From: JBKHBQ01 sp046542305
GTDB lineage: Bacteria; Bacteroidota; Bacteroidia; Bacteroidales; 4484-276
Direction: 5' to 3'
Assembly: GCA_046542305.1 (NCBI GenBank)
Contig: JBKHBQ010000208.1
Coordinates: 1-6,992, forward strand
DNA length: 6,992 nucleotides
Numbering within the stretch: the first letter of the stretch is position 1; every line of letters starts with the position of its first letter. A model generated the notes under the pieces. It searched no databases, was not told where the DNA came from, and worked only from the letters and a program-made list of their open reading frames with translations. This document shows positions 1-6,099 of this stretch, one piece after another. A program made the translations under genes and the position numbers.

Positions 1-3000
1 GGCATCGCAGCCGGTGGCCGGATCGGTGTAGGTATAGTTAAACTGAAGCGGAACTCCGGGCGGCGCCGTGGCAGGATTGAAAATATCTCCGCCCAGGAAA
101 GTGCCTCCCGAGGGCGATACATAGTTCTGTAAATTAATGGGCCCATCATCGGCGCACATGGTGAAATCGTCAGGACAGATAATCTCAGGCGGCGGAACCA
201 CGGTGATGGTGAACGTGCAGGAACCCGGGCAGGGATCTGTTACCGAATAGGTAATCTCATGTGTTCCAAGGCCCGCAGCCGATGGAAAGAACGTGCTTCC
301 GTTCACACCGGGACCCGAATAAGTTCCACCGGCGGGAATTCCCCCGCTCAGGCTTACCGAATTGTCATCGGCACAAACAATCAGGTTGGGCGGGCACACC
401 ATCTCAGGCGGCGGAATTACGTAAATCGTAAACTCGCAACTTGCTTCACAGCCGTTATCATCCACGTAAGCGTAAGTGATGGTATTGCTGCCCCAGGATG
501 CGCCGGAAGGGTCGAACGTGTTTCCGCTGATGCCGGCGCCGCTGTAGGTTCCGCCGGCAGGCGAAGCTGTAAGTGTTACCGGATCATCCGTATAGCAGAT
601 TTCCATGTCGTCAGGACAGTTAATTTCGGGAGCCGGAAGCACCGTGATATAGAATGTGCAACTGGCATCGCAACCCGTTACCGGATCGGTATAGGTGTAG
701 TTGGTTTGAAGTGGAACGCCGGGAGGCGCCGACCCCGGATCGAACATGTCGCCGCCGAGGAAAGTTCCTCCGGGCGGTGATACATAATCCTGAAGGTTGA
801 TCGGATCTTCATTCTGGCAGATAGTGAAATCATCCGGACAAACCACCTCTGGCGGCGCAACCACCTCGATGGTAAAGGTACACGACCCCGGGCATGGATC
901 AGTTACGGCATAGGTAATGGTGTGTGTTCCAAGGCCCGCAGCCGAAGGAAAGAAAGCGCTTCCGTTTACACCGGGACCGGAATAGGTTCCACCGGCTGGA
1001 ATTCCCCCGCTCAGGCTCACCGAATTGTCATCAGCGCAAACGATCAGGTTGGGCGGACACACCATCTCAGGCGGCGGAATTACGTAAATCGTAAACTGGC
1101 AGCTTTTGGTGCAACCTGAATCGTCGGTGTAAGTATAGGTGATGGTATTGCTGCCCCATGAAGCCGTTGAAGGATCGAAATGCGTTCCGCTCACCACTCC
1201 GGGGCCGGAGTAGGTACCGCCTGCAGGCTGGCCCCCCGACAGCACAAAAGGTTCATCGGTAAAGCAAACCTCAATATCGGGCGGGCAGATAATTTCGAAC
1301 GAGCAGCCGTCGTAAGGCTTAAAGCAGATATGAACGATATCGCCCTGCAACTGGAAGTTGTACCCCCGCAAGTCGATCGACAGCCATTCGGGATTGAAAT
1401 TAAAAAGGTTGGTATTGTTGTTCAGATAGTCCGAAGGGATTTCCACGGGAATAGGTGCATCAATAAAACCGCCTTCCAGCAGGAAAATGGCTTCCGAGCG
1501 TTCGATCATCTGCTCTTCAACAGTAGCATCCTGCACATCCTCGGGCAAAGGCGGCCGCTGGGTTTCGGGAAATCCCGGCCACTGCGGCGTAGACCAGTTG
1601 ATCACGATTTCAACATAGCTGGGCAATGATGGATCGCGGGGAAGAATCTCAAGAAACCCGCCCGCCAGTTTCCGGCGGTTAACATCCACCGGATGATCGT
1701 AAAACCACACATTCCACCAGTCGAAATTGGGATAATAAAACCATTCGCCCTGATTGTATCCGCTGCCGCCCCACTCTTCCGGAACGCCTTCTTCGTTCAT
1801 CGAAAGGAAAACATTATCATAACGCGACAGAAGCGGGAGCAGGTTGATATGTGAACCCGACGGTGTTTCCAGAGGCTCAGGCCCGGGAAAGAAGGGATCG
1901 AACTCACCCGGCACCGGGGGCAGCATCCAGTCTAATGGATCGGGCGGCAGCAGTGGCAAAGGTTCGAGCCCCTGGTCATAGGGATCAAAAATAATTTCGT
2001 TGGAAGGATTTTCCACATTCACGAAAGTAAAAACCGGATAAACAAACAGGTTCATGCCGAAGGTTCCTCCCTGATCATCCTCCTGCGTAATATCGGCATT
2101 GCCGGTCTGGGGAGCGTTCATCTGAAGGGTAACAAAAACATCGAAGAACGAATCCGCGCCGCCGATATTTACCGCAATCGGCTCCACACTTCTCAGCCCG
2201 AGTTCAACAATCTCCACTTCAACCGTACCTGTTGAAGGCAGCGGGGAAGGCAACAACAGATCGGCGGGACGGTTAATGGTAAGATCAGCCATGGGCGCTT
2301 GGCCGCCGTTTGAATTCTGTCCTGTCAGCGGCACAGTTCCGGTAAAGGGTTCCGATCCGGGTCCGAAAAAATCAGGAGGCAGTGGCGGGAAATCGCCCTC
2401 TTCACCAAAGGAAAATGAACCCCCGACAATCAGATACTGGTCCTGGCCGGCCAGAAGGGTTAATTCCTCCGTTGGCATCGGGAAGGCAAATGCTGTGGTC
2501 TCTCCGGGAAGACTGCCCAACAGGGTGGTTTCTCCGGTCAGCACATTCATTTGGCGCAGTTCCGGCCCCACATCATTGTGGTAGGCGGCCAGATATACAT
2601 TATCCGTTGCCGGATCGTAAGCCATGCCCTGGGCAAAATTGGCATCGAATCCGGCAGGGCCCAGTTCGGTGATGGATGCGTCCGCTACATTTATCGTATA
2701 GCATGCATCGGTTACGGCATCGAGCACGAGCATCACGCCCGGGCTACCGGCAAAGGTTCCGCTGATCACGGCACCTATCCCAAGCGGGCTCAGCAATTCG
2801 GCGGTTCCGGCAACCGGATCTACCTGGTAAAGGAACGATTCCGCTCCGGTGGTGGAAATAGCATACATGTCTGACGCGGTGGTATTGTCGGTTTTAAGAA
2901 CCGTCCACACCTCATCAGCGGTGGCGGGAGCCATGGGAGTACTGTTAACTACACCGGCCGTAGCCACATCCACTTTTTTCAGGTGATTGTCCACCAGATC

Positions 3001-3342
3001 GATCACAACCATGTGGGCGGGATCATCGGGTAAAAAATCACCGCTTGCACTCTGAAAAGTAACCGCACCTATTTCGGTAATACTCTCCGGAGTGGCAGGA
3101 TTGATCGTAAAAAGAATATTTGCCCACACATCGTTGCCGTATGCCAGCGACTCGCCGGCAAGCAACGCAGTGGGCTGAACAGGATCATAGTGCACCTTCA
3201 TTTCGGGTGCGGGATGAAAAGATAATTTCGTGTCGCCCGACAACGTATCCTTATCGGGACTGTAGGCGTATCCTGCAACAAGTATCATCAGCATGAGATG
3301 CAGAAGTACCATTCGCATGGAAAAATTGTAAATAGCTTTCAT
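1..3342 (-). CDS. Giant secreted Ig-like repeat surface protein, C-terminus off the left edge
   Basis: An uninterrupted minus-strand frame of 1114 codons starts at ATG 3340-3342 and has no stop before position 1, so the protein is longer than seen. Residues 1-26 look like a Sec signal peptide: K2 and R10, a hydrophobic stretch at about 11-24, and a possible cut after AGYA. Residues about 68-300 resemble a beta-propeller, with recurring blade-like pieces such as YQVDPVAGTAELLSPLG and GMAYDPATDNVYLAAY. Residues about 315-335 and 459-494 are proline-rich linkers. Residues 515-556 are packed with Trp and Tyr and run into a beta-rich segment containing EIVINWSTPQW. From residue 683 come six Ig-like modules, each with C-x6-C early and C-x3-C late; the sixth is cut. 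Such repeats are common in Bacteroidota adhesin-like proteins, often exported by T9SS, but any sorting domain would lie outside the window. Surface adhesion or matrix binding is inference. There is no clear Shine-Dalgarno sequence; in-frame Met9 and Met11 are alternative starts, but Met1 gives the best signal peptide. Confidence 0.9.
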   Translation of the reverse strand, partial: MKAIYNFSMRMVLLHLMLMILVAGYAYSPDKDTLSGDTKLSFHPAPEMKVHYDPVQPTALLAGESLAYGNDVWANILFTINPATPESITEIGAVTFQSASGDFLPDDPAHMVVIDLVDNHLKKVDVATAGVVNSTPMAPATADEVWTVLKTDNTTASDMYAISTTGAESFLYQVDPVAGTAELLSPLGIGAVISGTFAGSPGVMLVLDAVTDACYTINVADASITELGPAGFDANFAQGMAYDPATDNVYLAAYHNDVGPELRQMNVLTGETTLLGSLPGETTAFAFPMPTEELTLLAGQDQYLIVGGSFSFGEEGDFPPLPPDFFGPGSEPFTGTVPLTGQNSNGGQAPMADLTINRPADLLLPSPLPSTGTVEVEIVELGLRSVEPIAVNIGGADSFFDVFVTLQMNAPQTGNADITQEDDQGGTFGMNLFVYPVFTFVNVENPSNEIIFDPYDQGLEPLPLLPPDPLDWMLPPVPGEFDPFFPGPEPLETPSGSHINLLPLLSRYDNVFLSMNEEGVPEEWGGSGYNQGEWFYYPNFDWWNVWFYDHPVDVNRRKLAGGFLEILPRDPSLPSYVEIVINWSTPQWPGFPETQRPPLPEDVQDATVEEQMIERSEAIFLLEGGFIDAPIPVEIPSDYLNNNTNLFNFNPEWLSIDLRGYNFQLQGDIVHICFKPYDGCSFEIICPPDIEVCFTDEPFVLSGGQPAGGTYSGPGVVSGTHFDPSTASWGSNTITYTYTDDSGCTKSCQFTIYVIPPPEMVCPPNLIVCADDNSVSLSGGIPAGGTYSGPGVNGSAFFPSAAGLGTHTITYAVTDPCPGSCTFTIEVVAPPEVVCPDDFTICQNEDPINLQDYVSPPGGTFLGGDMFDPGSAPPGVPLQTNYTYTDPVTGCDASCTFYITVLPAPEINCPDDMEICYTDDPVTLTASPAGGTYSGAGISGNTFDPSGASWGSNTITYAYVDDNGCEASCEFTIYVIPPPEMVCPPNLIVCADDNSVSLSGGIPAGGTYSGPGVNGSTFFPSAAGLGTHEITYSVTDPCPGSCTFTITVVPPPEIICPDDFTMCADDGPINLQNYVSPSGGTFLGGDIFNPATAPPGVPLQFNYTYTDPATGCDA
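259..434 (-). repeat. High-identity DNA block, distal copy (pairs with 922-1097)
   Basis: Aligned by eye at an offset of 663 bp, this stretch differs from 922-1097 at about 13 of 176 positions, roughly 93% identity. It encodes most of a type B module plus the end of the adjoining type C module. The encoded residues differ only at S/A-type positions such as NGSTFF versus NGSAFF. Identity falls off sharply on both sides. Confidence 0.85.
922..1097 (-). repeat. High-identity DNA block, proximal copy (pairs with 259-434)
   Basis: This is the partner of the block at 259-434. Just beyond 1097 the two copies diverge abruptly: the type C modules share only short runs such as the one encoding SWGSNTITY. 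On the other side of 922 the copies also differ at many positions. The boundaries sit inside modules rather than at module borders. Confidence 0.85.
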
Positions 3343-3400
3343 AATACAGGAATTTTTTAGGTTTGTAATTGTGATTAATTTAATTTGCCGGGTGGCATAA

Positions 3401-3428
3401 CAAATTGATCGCCTGATCGTAATCCAAA
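3401..3428 (-). promoter_or_regulatory. Weak Bacteroidota-type promoter candidate for the giant gene
   Basis: Read on the minus strand there is TTTG (3425-3428), 16 bases, then TCAATTTG (3401-3408). The known Bacteroidota consensus is TTTG, about 17-23 bases, then TAnnTTTG. The match has one mismatch in the -7 element and a spacer one base short. Transcription would begin near 3394, giving a leader of about 50 nt before the ATG at 3342, which is plausible. This is only a candidate. Confidence 0.22.
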
Positions 3429-3533
3429 TAAAATCAACATATAATCCCATCCGGTGTTTAAACCAAACCTGTTAATTATTTCTTAAATCTTTATTTAACA
3501 GGCTGTTCGGGGTAAGTCAACGGCTATGCCAAA

Positions 3534-3548
3534 GTGAATTCACATGTG
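3534..3548. promoter_or_regulatory. Overlapping perfect palindromes GTGAATTCAC and CACATGTG
   Basis: GTGAATTCAC (3534-3543) is a perfect 10-bp palindrome, and its last three bases begin CACATGTG (3541-3548), a perfect 8-bp palindrome. The site lies about 190 bp upstream of the giant gene start and about 375 bp upstream of the plus-strand gene. It could be a dimeric regulator site, but no family is recognised, and short palindromes of this size also arise by chance. Confidence 0.3.
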
Positions 3549-3672
3549 CATGATTAAGGGAGCAATGATTACATTTAATTGATTTCATGCTATTTATCCA
3601 ACCTGAAAAAAGTTTTCACTCCCCGTATTATTTATGCACCACTTTATATATGCAGCTTTTTAACTATGTGGC

Positions 3673-3690
3673 TTCACCCAGGTGGGTGAA
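3673..3690. promoter_or_regulatory. 7-bp inverted repeat TTCACCC/GGGTGAA with 4-nt loop
   Basis: TTCACCC (3673-3679), loop AGGT, GGGTGAA (3684-3690) forms a perfect 7-bp stem. It is the most GC-rich spot in an otherwise AT-rich gap. It could act as an operator, or as a hairpin in the leader of the gene at 3923, which starts 232 bp downstream. The bases after it on the plus strand (AATCCTGTTTTAG) contain only a short T run, so it is a poor terminator in that direction. Confidence 0.35.
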
Positions 3691-3772
3691 AATCCTGTTT
3701 TAGAGTATCGGCTTTTGCATTCATCACCTGTTACCTGCCTGCAAAAAAACCACATCGGGGATTTTTTATCTC

Positions 3773-3792
3773 CTATTGTGCCCTACTGTGCC
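3773..3792. repeat. Short 10-bp tandem repeat
   Basis: CTATTGTGCC (3773-3782) is followed directly by CTACTGTGCC (3783-3792), one mismatch apart, and then by a degenerate TATAGTGG. There are only two clear copies, so this may be chance or a small slippage product; no function is assigned. Confidence 0.4.
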
Positions 3793-3922
3793 TATAGTGG
3801 TGATAAAAGCAAAAACAAAAGCTGGTGCTCCCGCGATGATCTACAATTTGTTACATTTACCAAATCCAATTGCATGATTGAAAAAAAAACCGGACTTTTG
3901 GCTTTGAATAAAATCCAGGGAT

Positions 3923-4654
3923 ATGTTATCAAAATCTGAAATCTTAGAAGGAATTTTAAAGGATGAACAACCCTCCATCGACCGCATGGAACTGCTCAAG
4001 AGCTATCCTGAGCCGGTTTCGCGCTACCTGCGCTACCATCTCCCCGATGGCATCCCCGACACCACGCACGCCGAAGTGCCGCTGAAAGGGATCATCAAAC
4101 TGGTTAACTGGGCGCAGTTTACATCGGTTTTGTACTCCAATCCGTTCAGGGGATTTTTGTGGGAAGCCACCGTGCGCATGGGCATCCTGCCGGTGAAGGG
4201 TTTCGATTTTTATTACAACGGCGAGGGCGCCATGCAGTGGAGCATCTTCAACCTGATCCCGGTGATGAAATCCGCCGGGCCCGACGTTACGCGCTCCGCC
4301 GAGGGCAGGGCCATCCTCGAAGGATCGTTCTCGCCCCATGCGCTCATCCATCCCTCGGTGAAATGGGAGGTGATCGGCGACAACGAGATCACCGCCACCT
4401 GGAAAATCCGCAGCGAGAAAAACCCGGTGCATTTCGTGATCGACGACAAAGGCGCGCTCCGGCAAATCTATATGCAGCGGTGGGGCAATCCCGGCGACAC
4501 CAAAGAATTTGACTACCACACCTTCGGGGTGAACGTGGAAGCCGAACGCAAATACCGCGGCGTGGTCATCCCGGCCAAAGGCAATGCCGGCTGGTGGTTC
4601 AACAGCGAAAAATACGACGACGGCGAGTTTTTCAGGTTTGAGGTGAAGCGGTGA
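3923..4654 (+). CDS. DUF6544-like family protein, function unknown
   Basis: A 243-residue protein with no evident signal peptide or membrane segment, so probably cytoplasmic. Near the N-terminus is YPEPVSRYLRYHLPDGIP (residues 28-45), resembling the opening of the DUF6544 (older DUF6920) family. Further family-like features are the GFLWEATVRMG segment (77-87), the FDFYYNGEGAMQW stretch (94-106) and the closing IPAKGNAGWWFNSEKY part (216-231). The family is largely beta-stranded and I know of no established biochemical role. An in-frame stop at 3905-3907 limits upstream extension; ATG 3923 is preferred, while Met22 (3986) would still keep the recognisable core. The gene is GC-rich (about 60-70% in sampled lines), but its first 50 or so bases are AT-rich, like the intergenic gap. 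The next gene starts 47 bp downstream on the same strand, so co-transcription is likely. The family assignment is from memory of motifs. Confidence 0.85.
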   Translation: MLSKSEILEGILKDEQPSIDRMELLKSYPEPVSRYLRYHLPDGIPDTTHAEVPLKGIIKLVNWAQFTSVLYSNPFRGFLWEATVRMGILPVKGFDFYYNGEGAMQWSIFNLIPVMKSAGPDVTRSAEGRAILEGSFSPHALIHPSVKWEVIGDNEITATWKIRSEKNPVHFVIDDKGALRQIYMQRWGNPGDTKEFDYHTFGVNVEAERKYRGVVIPAKGNAGWWFNSEKYDDGEFFRFEVKR

Positions 4655-4664
4655 ATCCGAAATC

Positions 4665-4682
4665 CAATATTTCGTAATATTG
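4665..4682 (+). other. AT-rich 7-bp inverted repeat between two plus-strand genes
   Basis: CAATATT (4665-4671), loop TCGT, AATATTG (4676-4682) is a perfect 7-bp inverted repeat in the 47-bp spacer, 10 bases after the upstream stop codon. The stem is A/T-rich and no T tract follows, so it is a weak terminator at best. It might be a processing or attenuation hairpin that sets relative expression of the two genes. Confidence 0.35.
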
Positions 4683-4701
4683 TAAAACAAATTGCTCTTA
4701 A

Positions 4702-6099
4702 ATGAAAAGAATCTTACCAACAGCCTTATTCCTGCTTTTGTGTTTGTCAGTAACTGCCAAACCAACCATTATCTTCAGGATCAATACAACAGAATGCCTG
4801 AAATGTTATGCAGCACAAATTTATGCCGATCAGCTTGCGCATCAAATCAAAGTTGTTTTGCTTTTTCCATCCCATTACAACACCTATCAGCGCTTCCTCG
4901 ACAAGCAGTTTCCGGTGGATGTCGGCCGCTATGAAATTATGCAGTCCGACAGCATCTATGAACATTATTCGCAGGGAGGTCTTTCGGAAATATTTTTGGT
5001 TGACGAAGGAAAAACTGTATTTACCTGCCAGGTTCGTGAAATTTCGAGGCAATACCACCGCATTGTTGAATTGGTAAACGGGAATCCTGTACAATATACA
5101 TCCGTGCGAATTCCGGATTCGCTGTTGCCGGGACAGCCGATGCTCCTTGCGGTGGATGATAAATTCCTGCTGTTCGACCGGATGCTGCAGCAGGTTTTGA
5201 TTTATAACGGGAATGATTTCCTTGAGATGGTTCCCGAAAATTATCCGGTTAAAGATTTGTATCCGTTTTTCGATAGCTCGTCAGCATATGCCGATCTGTT
5301 TGATCAACACCTGGATTTGCTGCGGCAGGTCGGAAAAACCGAACCGTCGTTCAATTCATGTTTTCTTGATGAGCAGGGCGCCATGATCTTTGTACAGGTT
5401 CCCTACCCTGTCGTGCAGGAAGATGGCAACCTGGGGATAAAGATGAAATCTTTTGTGCTCGATGTGGGTTTAAAGGATATGAAGGAAACCTGGTATCTGC
5501 TGGATGAAAATTCAATTCCTGAAAACCGGTACCTGCTGGCTAAGCAGCCCATTGTTGCCAGGGACAGCGGGCAACTGATCGTGGCGCTGACCAACCAAAA
5601 CTGCCTGAAGGATCATGATTTCAGGTATCTGGCGGGATTTAACTATCACGGCGATACGCTGGTATTCGATGATTTTCTGGAATTTGAACTGCCCCGGTTT
5701 CACCAAAAGCACAAGGTTTATTACGAGCAATTGTATCCCCGCAGCAAAAAGGGCCTTATCTACCACCAGTTCGCCAACGAAACCCTCGATCTGCACAGCA
5801 ATACCGCCTCACGCTTACCCGTTGAAAACACGAAATTCGAAATCGACCTGACCCGTTTCAGGATGGATTACGATATCTTGTTTACCGATGTCGTAAAGCA
5901 GTGCGAAACCTACAGGTTTTTGTACCGTACCCCCGATGGCCTGGCCTTTCTCGGAACCTGCGAAGAAAAGCTGTTGACCCATGAAACACAGCCCATCGAT
6001 CTGCCCGAAGCAGGCAGCAATCCGGCATTTGCCGATTTCAACACCATTGCCTTCTTCGATCCGGCAGAAAAAAGCATTTGTTACCGGGTGGTGCGGTGA
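4702..6099 (+). CDS. Secreted protein: thioredoxin-like CxxC region plus beta-rich, propeller-like C-terminus
   Basis: A 465-residue protein. Residues 1-19 form a typical Sec signal peptide (MKR, hydrophobic core, cut after SVTA before K20). Residues 22-130 read like a thioredoxin fold: strand TIIFRIN, a helix opening with C32-L-K-C35, strand KVVLLFP, helix, then SEIFLVDEGKTVFTC. The usual cis-proline before the SEIFLVD-like strand is not seen; Ser95 stands there (GGLSEIF). Residues about 145-465 are rich in beta strands with recurring hydrophobic-aromatic pieces (LLAVDDKFLLFDR, MIFVQVPYP, GLAFLGTC), suggesting a beta-propeller-like domain; blade count is uncertain. No C-terminal sorting domain is visible, so the site is likely the periplasm or outer surface. 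A thiol redox or metal-binding role is inference from CxxC. Cys14 is not in a convincing lipobox. ATG 4702 has no clear Shine-Dalgarno sequence but fits the signal peptide exactly. Its stop touches the stop of the convergent gene. Confidence 0.88.
   Translation: MKRILPTALFLLLCLSVTAKPTIIFRINTTECLKCYAAQIYADQLAHQIKVVLLFPSHYNTYQRFLDKQFPVDVGRYEIMQSDSIYEHYSQGGLSEIFLVDEGKTVFTCQVREISRQYHRIVELVNGNPVQYTSVRIPDSLLPGQPMLLAVDDKFLLFDRMLQQVLIYNGNDFLEMVPENYPVKDLYPFFDSSSAYADLFDQHLDLLRQVGKTEPSFNSCFLDEQGAMIFVQVPYPVVQEDGNLGIKMKSFVLDVGLKDMKETWYLLDENSIPENRYLLAKQPIVARDSGQLIVALTNQNCLKDHDFRYLAGFNYHGDTLVFDDFLEFELPRFHQKHKVYYEQLYPRSKKGLIYHQFANETLDLHSNTASRLPVENTKFEIDLTRFRMDYDILFTDVVKQCETYRFLYRTPDGLAFLGTCEEKLLTHETQPIDLPEAGSNPAFADFNTIAFFDPAEKSICYRVVR

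Larger units (their letters stand above)
1..1296 (-). repeat. Six-module Ig-like array (C-B-A-C-B-A), 663-bp higher-order period
   Basis: Within the large minus-strand protein, modules begin near residues 683, 759, 832, 906, 980 and 1053 (plus-strand blocks 1069-1296, 850-1068, 628-849, 406-627, 187-405 and 1-186). Each starts with [IVN]CP[PD][DN]xxxxC. The middle carries GGTYSG[PA]G (types B and C) or GGTFLGGD (type A), followed by [TN]ITY or NYTYTD. Each complete module ends with C-x3-C then FTI or FYI. The first cysteines are residues 686, 762, 835, 909, 983 and 1056. The A-to-A and B-to-B distances are exactly 221 residues (663 bp); C-to-C is 223 because of a two-residue indel. The cysteines probably form two disulfides per module outside the cell (inference). 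The array continues beyond the left edge. Confidence 0.92.
3343..3922. other. 580-bp AT-rich divergent intergenic region
   Basis: The region separates the minus-strand giant gene from the plus-strand DUF6544-like gene. It is much more AT-rich than the flanking genes and has short A and T runs. It contains overlapping palindromes (3534-3548), a hairpin-capable repeat (3673-3690), a weak 6-bp inverted repeat TGAAAA/TTTTCA (3604-3618) and a short tandem repeat (3773-3792). No tRNA cloverleaf, known riboswitch or convincing coding sequence was recognised. It presumably holds promoters for both divergent genes, but no strong TAnnTTTG element was found for the plus-strand gene. Confidence 0.75.

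Noticed and set aside
259..1097. Spaced near-identical repeats that might suggest a CRISPR array
   Set aside because: The repeats are about 176 bp long with a 663-bp period and lie in one continuous coding frame, so they are protein domain repeats.
259..1629. Plus-strand open frames at 259-780, 922-1119 and 1180-1629
   Set aside because: They are opposite the giant minus-strand gene. Two begin at equivalent points of the 663-bp repeat, so their mutual similarity comes from the repeat itself. Their Arg-, Ala- and Gly-rich content matches no protein.
2276..2874. Three overlapping plus-strand open frames within 2276-2874
   Set aside because: All are antisense to the well-supported propeller-like region of the giant gene and show no recognisable motif.
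3682..3939. An 85-codon plus-strand frame starting with GTG in the intergenic gap
   Set aside because: It has no recognisable motif, ribosome site or signal peptide, begins inside a hairpin-forming repeat and overlaps the start of the next gene. A real small gene cannot be fully excluded.
3956..4765. A 269-codon minus-strand frame opposite the DUF6544-like gene
   Set aside because: It lies antisense to a gene with family-like motifs, is rich in His, Val, Gly and Phe as expected for a shadow of GC-rich coding DNA, and would run into the start of the next gene.
4702..4770. Lipoprotein signal around Cys14 of the thioredoxin-like protein
   Set aside because: The residues before the cysteine are LLL, which is not a normal lipobox, and a better Sec cleavage site follows at residue 19.
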